20,231 nt of DNA from positions 1 through 20,231 of the forward strand of contig JAJDDU010000314.1 in assembly GCA_029260155.1 (NCBI GenBank), in the 5' to 3' direction. The translations under genes were made by a program, and so were the position numbers. This document shows, piece by piece, positions 9,801 to 16,205 of this stretch (the first letter of the stretch is position 1; each line of letters starts with the position of its first letter). Source of the DNA: Phycisphaerae bacterium (GTDB lineage Bacteria > Planctomycetota > Phycisphaerae > UBA1845). Below the pieces are notes generated by a model, which saw only the letters and a list, made by a program, of their open reading frames with translations, searched no databases and was not told the DNA's origin.

Positions 9801-10299
9801 CAACACGGACGCCGGCGGTTCTGGCGAGCCGGCTCAGCTCAATAACAACATCGGTGGGGATGTCTCCGTCGACTACTCGTGCCTGCAAGGTTGGACCGGA
9901 ACGCTCGGCGGGATTGGCAATATAGGCGACGATCCGTTGTTCACCGATCCCGGCATAGGCGACCTGCGTCTTACCGAATCCTCCACCTGCATCAACCGCG
10001 GCGACCCGGAGTTTACGCCCGAACCCGGCGCGATCGACTTGGACGGAAAACCGCGGGTTGTTTGCGGGATCATTGACATGGGTGCGTACGAATTTGACGG
10101 GATCGTAGCCGCGCCCGGCGACTTCAACTGTGATGGAATGGTAGATCTGTTCGATTTCGCCGAGCGCGTCGAATGCGTCACCGACCCAAATGCCGGACCG
10201 CCGGCCCCTGGATGTCAGGTGTTTGATTTCGACGAAGATGGCGACGTGGACTGGGGCGACTTCGCCTCCCTCCAACGCGCTTTCAACGGGTCAGGTTGA
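6862..10299 (+). CDS. Exported double right-handed beta-helix protein with C-terminal dockerin-like pair
   Basis: 1145 aa from ATG 6862. A long basic N-region is followed by a hydrophobic stretch (AVLWAVSVFSVLVSAGTAA, about 22-40), giving probable cleavage after TAA. Two copies of the same module follow. Module 1 (about 60-538) opens with IYVDQSAIGGNDG and module 2 (about 576-1078) with IFVDQTAEGVDNG. Each continues as W.DAF.DLQDAL, an aromatic-rich strand with APDR/TPDR, a GGF segment and TILSG, then many short turns of the form C.F..N.A..GGA, typical of right-handed parallel beta-helices. Both modules end in DMGAYE. Between them (542-571) is a Ca-binding-like linker DCNINLIPDD...NQNGVPDECE. 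Residues 1085-1145 are a dockerin-like pair (GDFNCDGMVDLFDF and DFDEDGDVDWGDF). Module 1 has very Gly-rich loops (about 324-412). No autotransporter barrel or catalytic residues can be assigned; it could be an adhesin, a surface structural protein or a carbohydrate-binding protein. Its stop lies 33 nt from that of the convergent gene. Confidence 0.92.
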   Translation: MTSSYSRARRGPHGRHSVEDRAVLWAVSVFSVLVSAGTAAEMREVGTPDAHGDEARVQVIYVDQSAIGGNDGSSWSDAFIDLQDALAIAVAGNQIWVVSGSYAPDRGTGDFEASFRIVDGAAIYGGFVGGEESLDQRNVLLNVTILSGQIGPGYLNKSCHVVTAESTGEGTLVDGFTITEGYANDLTCDLDRGSGVYVDGGHVTFRNCIITEHATGGNLNGENGGPGAGIYARNANLLFIDCELSHNAAGGYFYTTGAGSGCGGGLFADSAVVFVNCDLLDNFASAGGTPTLLVGGIGGDGGAICSHGDGALALINCMVARNHAGSGGSGGEFGTGGHAGSGGATVGKVFAVNCAFIDNHAGRGGNGWFAGDGGSGGAVAGGGSFGNCTFAGNSAGPGGATSGGFDGLDGIGGAVIGDSNSAVQNSVLWGNTPDQIGTTASITYSCVEDGWPGQGNISDDPGFLDLEDADARLSAESPCIDAASNDLVERDTFDVDADGDVDEAIPNDVQGALRFYDDPTAPDTGQGSPPVVDMGAYEYFPDCNINLIPDDFDIIDDTSDDANQNGVPDECEQATIFVDQTAEGVDNGLTWEDAFTDLQDALLWASVNETFVREVWVATGRYTPDRSTGDRRATFELKNNLAILGGFSAGGSQLEHRDPEANETILSGDLNGDDLPDFENTFDNSRHVVTVESVGVSAVLDGLVISGGETLGFLERQGAGLYSIGSDFTLVDCVFRSHSAHWGAAIYVENASPQIIGCTFEHNQVWNGGGAMYNKNASTVVIDSVFRDNADRGSVNGANGGAVYNDGGSPTFVNCSLVDNAVLNDFNGGGAMYNAGQTATTLLSCQLKENSGGSGAAVFVSSGHTRFSDCLFESNVAIRWGGAVLTGDDAQATVQRCVFADNGAERGGALTVAGSDALITDSLFIGNHATLTGGALNTSWAATQLRNCTLAQNTAGEHGGGVFIWNNANTLTVADSILWNNTDAGGSGEPAQLNNNIGGDVSVDYSCLQGWTGTLGGIGNIGDDPLFTDPGIGDLRLTESSTCINRGDPEFTPEPGAIDLDGKPRVVCGIIDMGAYEFDGIVAAPGDFNCDGMVDLFDFAERVECVTDPNAGPPAPGCQVFDFDEDGDVDWGDFASLQRAFNGSG
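7039..8871 (+). repeat. Duplicated N-terminal cap of the beta-helix modules
   Basis: Residues 60-150 (7039-7311) and 576-670 (8587-8871) of the beta-helix protein align motif for motif: YVDQ/FVDQ, W.DAF.DLQDAL, Y.PDR.TGD...F, I.GGF, TILSG. The DNA copies have diverged strongly, so the duplication is old. Confidence 0.8.
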
Positions 10300-10332
10300 T
10301 GGCTTGGCGCGTCGTAGTCCCGGCGGTACAGA

Positions 10333-12486
10333 TCACGGCGCGCCGCCGCAATCACTCACCGTCACAATCGCATCGTCCGACACATCCGCAGTGCAGGCGC
10401 CAGTCGCCTCCACGTGGTAGACGCCCGAGTCAGACTGCATCGCATTTGCAATGAACAAGAACGGGCTCGTCGCCCCGGAAATCGGCGCGTCGTCCTTGAA
10501 CCACTGAAAACTCGCCGCTCCGTCAGCAACGACAAAGAGCGAGACCGTTTCCTCTTCACACAGTTCGCTCCCGACAGGCTGTAGCACGATGGCCACATCG
10601 GTCGCGAATCGCAGCACCGCAGTGTCGGATTCCGTACTCACCCCGCAGCCATCGAATACCGCACAGGTGTACAGACCCAAATCCCCTGAATCGACATCCT
10701 CAATGACAAGCGTCGAATCGGTAGCCCCAGGAATAGCAATCCCCTCAAGCCGCCACTGGTAAGCCAACGGCGCAACCCCCGTCGCCTCCACGCTGAACTC
10801 TACCGACCCCGCATCGCACACAGCGACCCCCTGAGGTTGCTGAGTCACAACAGGCGGATCATGCTTGGCCAACACCGCGTTCTCCGAGTGCGTAGTCGCG
10901 CACTCGCCCGTGGCCGACACGCGGTACACACCAAGATCGGCGTCGCCGATCGAGTTGATCGTCAGCGTCGGGCCATTGGCACCGGCAATCGGCACGCCGT
11001 CAAACAACCACTGATACGAGAACGTTGCCCCGACAGTATCAACAGTGAACACTGTCGAATCACCGAGACACACCAGCGCGTCGTCCGGCTGATCGGCAAA
11101 TGAGACCCCGCAGTCACCGCTGAACGCCCGCGAAAACGCGCCGTAGTCCAACAGATCAACGTCGCCGTCCACATCATCGTCGAACACGTTGCACCCCGGT
11201 GCGCCAGCCGTGTTCCCCTCGCCCGACAAGCACTGAGCGAACACGCCGAAGTCGTTCAGATCAACGTCTCCGTCCTCATCGGAATCACCGCCAAGGATGG
11301 CCCGCGCCGACGCACTGATCGTTCCACGTCCAAGCGTTCCGTGAAACCAGTCGATCTGATGCTGCTCCATGATGCCCAGCGCACGGTTGGTTTCGGTTGA
11401 ACTCGGCACATCGCCCGGCAGGTGAATCATGATCCACCCGACGCGGAAGTCCCTCTGCGCATCCGCGGAAGACGGAACACGTGCCCCGTTACTCAAGATG
11501 ATCCGCCCGGCGTTGAGGCCAAGAATCGGACCGTTGTAGCTGCTGGAACAATTCGAGTTCTCCATAAAACGAAACTCGGAGTTCCGCGCGTCCATCTCTT
11601 CCGGCGAAAGATATCCCATCAGATACAGATCGGTCGGGCTGAACACGCCGCCGATGTCAGTGTTGAACCCCAGAGACCCACCCACGCGCTGGGCGGGATT
11701 GCTCCCCACCCACTCCGCGATTTCCATCCCCGACGCCTGCCCGTCCACGCGAAAACTCCAATGCGAAGATCGCCCGCAAGCGCCGTTGTCGCCCTGAAGA
11801 TCGCGCCCGCCCGCGATTGGATCCAAGAACATCGCCCAACGATGCTCGAACTCCTGCCCCAGAACCAGACGTGTGAACGCAGCCTGTGGCCCCGTACCCG
11901 GCGACCAGCTGTTCACGTTCCACATCATCACGAAGCCCTCGACGTTCTCACCCGGAACGCCGAAGGACGGCCGCCGGTTGAAGAAGTTCAGCCCCAGCCC
12001 CTCGGTGAAGTTCTCGAGACCAAGGTAGAACGCAGCCCCAATCTGATGGTTCGCGGGAAAGTTCAACCAAAACGCCACAAAATCGAAGTTGTCACCGTGC
12101 CTGTCGATCAGCTCGGCCGACGCATCGCCCATGAGTTGAAAGAGCGCGTCGTTACTGAAGTTGGTCAGCAGCAACTGCTCGCTGTCCTCATAAAGGAATA
12201 GGTCTTCCGCCTCCAGCATAGGCAGATTACCGCCCAGCCCAAGCGGCTTGCGAGGTCGAACCGCGCGCGCCGCACGCGCCGACGGGTCCGCAACATCGCC
12301 CCGCGCGACCGCCGCCTGAAACTGCTCGAAGAACACATCCGGGTGCTCCGTCGCACAGAAATCCCCGGACTGATACGGATACGGCACGGTCACTTCCGCG
12401 GCGTCTTCGCCGCGTGCGTCGCCCGCCCGCGCAACACCCATGCAGACAACCGCAACCAAAACACATGAACACACAGTTGTTCTCAT
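10333..12486 (-). CDS. Exported protein: zincin-like region with QEFEH, dockerin-like pair, three Ig-like domains
   Basis: 717 aa from ATG 12486, which begins a clean signal peptide (MRTTVCSCVLVAVVCMGVARA). The frame stays open 33 codons further up, but that stretch is not signal-like. Purine-rich AAAGAAAG precedes the ATG. Residues about 80-395 form a globular domain with VLGQEFEHRWAMF (208-220), SHWSFRVDG (241-249) and FSPTDLYLMG (282-291). This layout resembles secreted metalloproteases with an HExxH helix, but the first His is Gln211 and only H215 remains. Residues 400-459 (11107-11289) are a dockerin-like pair. Residues about 465-540, 545-625 and 630-712 are three Ig-like domains, each with a Cys near the first strand, a YQW or FQW tryptophan and D.G.Y. 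The gene is convergent with the beta-helix gene and lies downstream of aroB on the same strand across a 205-nt gap, so it is probably a separate unit. The protease ancestry is inference; it may be catalytically dead. Confidence 0.85.
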   Translation of the reverse strand: MRTTVCSCVLVAVVCMGVARAGDARGEDAAEVTVPYPYQSGDFCATEHPDVFFEQFQAAVARGDVADPSARAARAVRPRKPLGLGGNLPMLEAEDLFLYEDSEQLLLTNFSNDALFQLMGDASAELIDRHGDNFDFVAFWLNFPANHQIGAAFYLGLENFTEGLGLNFFNRRPSFGVPGENVEGFVMMWNVNSWSPGTGPQAAFTRLVLGQEFEHRWAMFLDPIAGGRDLQGDNGACGRSSHWSFRVDGQASGMEIAEWVGSNPAQRVGGSLGFNTDIGGVFSPTDLYLMGYLSPEEMDARNSEFRFMENSNCSSSYNGPILGLNAGRIILSNGARVPSSADAQRDFRVGWIMIHLPGDVPSSTETNRALGIMEQHQIDWFHGTLGRGTISASARAILGGDSDEDGDVDLNDFGVFAQCLSGEGNTAGAPGCNVFDDDVDGDVDLLDYGAFSRAFSGDCGVSFADQPDDALVCLGDSTVFTVDTVGATFSYQWLFDGVPIAGANGPTLTINSIGDADLGVYRVSATGECATTHSENAVLAKHDPPVVTQQPQGVAVCDAGSVEFSVEATGVAPLAYQWRLEGIAIPGATDSTLVIEDVDSGDLGLYTCAVFDGCGVSTESDTAVLRFATDVAIVLQPVGSELCEEETVSLFVVADGAASFQWFKDDAPISGATSPFLFIANAMQSDSGVYHVEATGACTADVSDDAIVTVSDCGGAP

Positions 12487-12639
12487 ACGAAGGACTTTCT
12501 TTGACGGCTCGCACAGTATTGAACGGTATGCCGATAACGCTACGATCCGCGCGCACGCACACCGGCAAGTCTCCAACCCACTCAACCGAGATTAGCGAAT
12601 CCGCATTCCCAGAACAAGCGCCGACAACAACCGACACCG

Positions 12640-12673
12640 CTGACATCAGAACCAGTTGCATTCCTGGTGTCAG
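12640..12673 (-). terminator. Hairpin downstream of aroB
   Basis: CTGACATCAG (12640-12649) and CTGGTGTCAG (12664-12673) pair over 10 positions with a 14-nt loop, 18 nt past the aroB stop. In the aroB-strand RNA one position is a C-A mismatch; on the other strand it would be a G-U pair. No T-run follows, so termination activity is uncertain. The rest of the 12487-12691 gap shows no convincing promoter. Confidence 0.35.
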
Positions 12674-12691
12674 ACTTGCCCCACCCGACCC

Positions 12692-13792
12692 CTACGCCGG
12701 ACGTACGCGCTCGATGGCAGCACGCACATGCACATCGGAAACACCCGATTGCAACACCGGTTCCCCAATCCCGCGCAGCAGAACAAACCGCACCGATCCC
12801 CCCGCCACCTTCTTATCGCAGCCAATACGTTCCATCAGAACCGGCAGGTCCACGTCTCGCGTCATTCGCGTCGGCAGCCCGAACGCCTCGAGAATACGCA
12901 CGACGCGCTCAGTCACCGCACCATCGAGCACACCGACAAGTTCCGAAAGGCAACAGGCCGCCACCATCCCCAACGCAACGCACTCGCCATGCCGCAACGC
13001 ATAGCCACTCGTCGCCTCGATCGCGTGCCCCACCGTGTGGCCAAAATTCAAGAACGCACGCACGCCGCACTCTTCACGCTCGTCGCGCAACACCACGTCA
13101 GCCTTGATCCGAACGTTGCGCTCGATCAACACCGCCAATGTCTCCTCGTCGCGTGCGTACACCCGCGCAGCATTCGCTTCATGCCAATCGAGAAAGTCCC
13201 CGCCGGTAATCAGAGCATGCTTGATCGACTCCGCCATCCCCGCGACCACGTCCCGGTCCGCCAAGGTCCGCAGGCAGTGCGTGTCCATCACCACGAGTTG
13301 TGGCTGATGAAACGCCCCAATCAGATTCTTCCCGCTCGTATGATTGACACCCGTTTTCCCCCCGATGCTCGCATCGATGTCGGCCTCCAGGCTCGTCGGA
13401 CACAGGACCGTCGCCACACCCCGAAGCCACGTCGCCCCCACAAACCCCGCAAGATCGGTCACCACGCCGCCGCCCACGCCCACCACAACATCGTCGCGTG
13501 CGACGCGCCACGCACCGAGCCGATCGTACAACCGCCCCGCCTGTTCCAGCGATTTACTAGCATCCCCGGCCTGCACAACCTCAAGCGTCGCCTCTACCCC
13601 CGCATCACAAAGCGCGTCGCGCACCACTTCGCCATACAAGGCCGCCACGTTGTCGTCGGTCACCACCAGCGCCCGCCCGAACGCGCCGACGTCCCGACAG
13701 ACGCGCCCCACCTCGCCGAGAATGTCGCCCCCGACACAGACCCGCGTCGCCCCGCCACCAAACCGAAACGTCTCGTCCCAGGTAATTCCCAT
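12692..13792 (-). CDS. aroB: 3-dehydroquinate synthase
   Basis: 366 aa, normal family length. It converts DAHP to 3-dehydroquinate, the second step of the shikimate pathway, in the cytoplasm with NAD and a divalent metal (Zn or Co). Visible motifs: GVGGGVVTDLAGFVGATWLRG (split here as GVGGGVV 105-111 and TDLAGF 112-117), the substrate site IGGKTGVNH (143-151), GKNLIGAFHQP (154-164), and metal ligands E188 in AESIKH, H252 in NFGHTVGH and H268 in LRHGE. DKK (326-328) and RFVLLRGIG close the domain. The segment PTSLEADIDAS (132-142) differs from the usual PTTLLAxxDSS, but its Asp is kept. The ATG at 13792 lies 12 nt after the permease stop, with GGGGCG just upstream, so aroB is the last gene of an ABC transporter operon. 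No other shikimate gene is in view. Confidence 0.97.
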   Translation of the reverse strand: MGITWDETFRFGGGATRVCVGGDILGEVGRVCRDVGAFGRALVVTDDNVAALYGEVVRDALCDAGVEATLEVVQAGDASKSLEQAGRLYDRLGAWRVARDDVVVGVGGGVVTDLAGFVGATWLRGVATVLCPTSLEADIDASIGGKTGVNHTSGKNLIGAFHQPQLVVMDTHCLRTLADRDVVAGMAESIKHALITGGDFLDWHEANAARVYARDEETLAVLIERNVRIKADVVLRDEREECGVRAFLNFGHTVGHAIEATSGYALRHGECVALGMVAACCLSELVGVLDGAVTERVVRILEAFGLPTRMTRDVDLPVLMERIGCDKKVAGGSVRFVLLRGIGEPVLQSGVSDVHVRAAIERVRPA

Positions 13793-13804
13793 TCGCGCCC
13801 CGAA

Positions 13805-14839
13805 TCAAGTCCACCGAAACATCTTCATCGCCAACCCAAACGAAACCGCGCCCCAAACGACCAGAACCAGAACATGCATCCCCTGACTGCCCAGCGCCGC
13901 ACCTTCCAACACCACCGCCCGAAGCGCGTCGATCAAGTGAGTCAGCGGAAAAATCTGAATTACAGGCTGCACCGCTTCGGGAAAACGATCATACGAAAAA
14001 AAGACCCCGCAAAGCAGCGTCATCGGCAGCATCGCCAGATTCGTCAGCCCCGAAATCGACTCGATTCGCTGCGCCCGCGACGCCACCAACAACCCGATAC
14101 CCGAAAAACTCATCGCCCCCACAATCGCGAGGACCAGTATACTGAGCGGGTTCCCCGCGATGCGCATGTCGAACAGCAACCATCCCGCCCCCACGATCAT
14201 CCCGACTTCCGGCACTACGAACGGCATCCGCCCGAATACCAGCGACAACATCAGGTGCGACCGCCGCATCGGCGTCGCCACCAAGCGGCGTAAGAGCTTC
14301 TTCACGCGCATGTCGGTGATCACGAACCCGACCCCGAACAATCCGCCGGACATCAGGTTCATCCCCAACAGCCCGGGAATCAAGAAGTCGATGTAGCGCG
14401 CACCCGGCTCACTCGTCTCGGTATCCGAAACCGCCAACGCCTCCACCCGCCCAGCGGCGCGCTGCAGTGCGTCATCCAGTTTCGCCCGCGCCAACGCGCT
14501 CTCAGGTCTGCTCGGATCGAAGCGATACGCGAATACCTCGCCAGGCCTAACCACGATTGCAGCTTTCCCCAACCGCAACCGATCGGAGCATTCCTCCGCA
14601 TCGTGAATCTGAACGCGAAATCCGTCGATGGCCTCAAGCTGCCCCATGATCATCTCAGCCGAAGGCGACGCTTCGATATCCACGTCGATAATCTCTGCCG
14701 GACGGTTCCGAAACGCGATCCCCAGCCCGATCGTCATCAGAACCGGAAACACAAACGTCCAGAAAATCGCCTCCGGCTCGCGGTAGAAAGCCCGCATGCG
14801 CGTGAGAAACAACTCCCTAATCGGATGATAGTTCTTCAT
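13805..14839 (-). CDS. ABC-2 type transporter permease
   Basis: 344 aa with the ABC-2 layout: TM1 (about 24-43), a large periplasmic or extracytoplasmic domain (about 45-148), then five further hydrophobic segments (about 152-174, 206-224, 231-254, 263-282, 320-338), six in all. Typical sequence features are the N-terminal amphipathic RELFLTRMRAFYREPEAIFW and the late FSYDRFPEAVQPVIQIFPLTHL. The conserved ending PLTHLIDALRAV is characteristic of drug, polysaccharide or lipid exporters of the YhhJ/DrrB kind. The ATG at 14839 lies 23 nt inside the end of the ATPase gene and has no strong Shine-Dalgarno, which suggests translational coupling. It forms an exporter with the upstream ATPase, probably as a dimer. 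The substrate cannot be read from the sequence. Confidence 0.92.
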   Translation of the reverse strand: MKNYHPIRELFLTRMRAFYREPEAIFWTFVFPVLMTIGLGIAFRNRPAEIIDVDIEASPSAEMIMGQLEAIDGFRVQIHDAEECSDRLRLGKAAIVVRPGEVFAYRFDPSRPESALARAKLDDALQRAAGRVEALAVSDTETSEPGARYIDFLIPGLLGMNLMSGGLFGVGFVITDMRVKKLLRRLVATPMRRSHLMLSLVFGRMPFVVPEVGMIVGAGWLLFDMRIAGNPLSILVLAIVGAMSFSGIGLLVASRAQRIESISGLTNLAMLPMTLLCGVFFSYDRFPEAVQPVIQIFPLTHLIDALRAVVLEGAALGSQGMHVLVLVVWGAVSFGLAMKMFRWT

Positions 14840-15791
14840 CGCGCAGATGCCTTCCCGTCAGCGTGACAAAAACATCTTCCAAACTCACATGCCGCGTCGT
14901 CAGCCGCGCCAGTTTCAGGCCATCGGACTCGATCTTCCGCATCAGCGCCGGAAGCGCTACGTGCGGCTCGGAAACCGTCAGCGAAAACCCTTCGTCCTCC
15001 AGTCGCGCAGAGCTCGCCGCCGGCAGTCCGCAGAAGACGTCAGCCGCCACGTCAACCGCTTCCCCGTCGGCGCGCACCAGATCGAATTCGACAATGTGCT
15101 CCCCGCCGATCGTCTGAATCAACTCCTCAGGCGAACCCAACGCAATCACGCGCCCGTGATCGACAACCGCCACCCGATCACACAGGCGCTGTGCTTCATC
15201 CATGTAGTGCGTCGTGATAAGCGTCGTCTTCGCCTGCGAGCGCTGCTGACGCACGATGTCCCAAATCTCCCGCCGCGCCTGCGGATCCAGACCCGTCGTC
15301 GGCTCATCCAGAAACAGCAACTCCGGGTCCCCTACCAGCGCGCACGCAACCGCCAGCCGCTGACGCTGCCCGCCCGAGAGCTTCACTACCCAAGCGTCAG
15401 CCTTCTCCGTAAGATCCACCAATTCGATCACGTCGGCCGGTTCCCGACCCGCCCGATAGAAGCTCCGAAAGAGAGTCACCGTCTCCCGTACCGTCTGCTT
15501 GTCGCTGAATCGCGTCTCCTGCAGCGAGATGCCTATTCGTTGATGAATCTCGCGGCGATTCTTCCGACCCCACTTCCGCCCCAACACCTCCACATGCCCG
15601 GACGTCTGCTCCAACAGCCCTTCAAGAATCTCAACCGTCGTCGTCTTCCCCGCCCCGTTTGGCCCCAACAGCCCGAAGCACTCCCCGGCACGCACTTCCA
15701 GATCAAGCCCGTTCAGCGCATCGACCGGCTTCTTGCTCTTGGCGTCATAGCGCTTCCGCAGATCACGACATTCAACCGCAAGTGCCACCAT
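14817..15791 (-). CDS. ABC transporter ATP-binding protein
   Basis: 324 aa from ATG 15791. All nucleotide-binding motifs are present: Walker A GPNGAGKT (43-50), Q-loop Gln91 in SLQETRF, signature LSGGQRQR (138-145), Walker B LLFLDE (158-163), D-loop GLDP and switch His195 in THYMDEA. Residues about 230-318 form the C-terminal extension common in ATPases paired with ABC-2 permeases (ending VSLEDVFVTLTGR). The frame stays open to 15911, but GGAG 6 nt upstream of ATG 15791 and a promoter lying within the extra 40 codons favour the shorter start. It is the first gene of the operon ATPase-permease-aroB and energises the permease at the inner face of the cytoplasmic membrane. Confidence 0.95.
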   Translation of the reverse strand: MVALAVECRDLRKRYDAKSKKPVDALNGLDLEVRAGECFGLLGPNGAGKTTTVEILEGLLEQTSGHVEVLGRKWGRKNRREIHQRIGISLQETRFSDKQTVRETVTLFRSFYRAGREPADVIELVDLTEKADAWVVKLSGGQRQRLAVACALVGDPELLFLDEPTTGLDPQARREIWDIVRQQRSQAKTTLITTHYMDEAQRLCDRVAVVDHGRVIALGSPEELIQTIGGEHIVEFDLVRADGEAVDVAADVFCGLPAASSARLEDEGFSLTVSEPHVALPALMRKIESDGLKLARLTTRHVSLEDVFVTLTGRHLRDEELSSD

Positions 15792-15830
15792 GTTGCACTC
15801 CAGGATCTCACCCAAACACAAACGGCGAGC

Positions 15831-15858
15831 ATTGTATCCCACCTCCAACCCACCGCAA
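15831..15858 (-). promoter_or_regulatory. Candidate promoter of the ABC transporter-aroB operon
   Basis: On the minus strand TTGCGG (15858-15853), a 16-bp spacer and TACAAT (15836-15831) form a plausible sigma70-type promoter. The -10 matches consensus at five of six positions and the -35 keeps TTG. Transcription would begin near 15824, giving a leader of about 33 nt to the ATG at 15791. Confidence 0.5.
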
Positions 15859-16030
15859 ACGAGCAGATGTCTCCACCCCAAACGCCCACGGATTGCAATC
15901 AGCGGGACCAACCGACGACCGTCCTCCCGGCGATCACTCGATCTTCAGACACCGTCGCTGCCATTGGTGCAGCGTGGCTGATCGTCGCGCAGCGGACTGC
16001 CACCCGAGACCCGCAAAAAAATGCACTATA

Positions 16031-16051
16031 TATTAAGTGATTTACTTAATA
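16031..16051. promoter_or_regulatory. Operator-like perfect 8+8 bp palindrome
   Basis: TATTAAGT (16031-16038), a 5-nt spacer (gattt) and ACTTAATA (16044-16051) form a perfect inverted repeat with 13 bp between arm centres, a common size for a dimeric winged-helix repressor site. It lies in the most AT-rich stretch of the window, just after an A-tract, 155 nt before the C25 protease start. The regulator is unknown and not encoded here. Confidence 0.5.
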
Positions 16052-16191
16052 ACATGCTTGCGGCAAATGTGTCGCTTGCGGTACGCTCAACAGCGATGGT
16101 CGACCGGCCGGTGGTGGCGTCGTGACTCTCGGAGGCAATTCTTCCGAGGGCACGCTCGGCGAACCGATCCGAACCCCGCACCAAGCACACG

Positions 16192-16198
16192 AAGGAGG
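16192..16198 (+). promoter_or_regulatory. Strong Shine-Dalgarno that fixes the start at 16206
   Basis: AAGGAGG followed by 7 nt and ATG 16206. A GTG at 16122 opens the same frame earlier, but the signal peptide begins after 16206, so the later start is chosen. Confidence 0.85.
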
Positions 16199-16205
16199 TC
16201 ACGCA

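Larger units (their letters stand above)
15792..16205. other. Divergent intergenic region, 414 nt
   Basis: This is the gap between the ABC operon (minus) and the C25 protease gene (plus). It holds a promoter candidate for the ABC operon near 15831-15858, an A-tract (16014-16021) beside an AT-rich palindrome at 16031-16051, a direct repeat CTTGCGG at 16057-16063 and 16075-16081, a short inverted pair CTCGGA/TCCGAG around 16128-16147, and a strong Shine-Dalgarno at 16192. I see no gene of its own here. Confidence 0.7.

Noticed and set aside
12656..14293. Long plus-strand open frame (545 codons) opposite aroB and the permease
   Set aside because: It is rich in Arg, His and Pro and has no recognisable motif, as expected of the antisense of GC-rich genes. 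The minus strand carries clear aroB and ABC-2 motifs.
14847..16040. Plus-strand open frame (397 codons) opposite the ABC ATPase
   Set aside because: Same Arg/His/Pro-rich shadow composition; the minus strand has every ABC ATPase motif.
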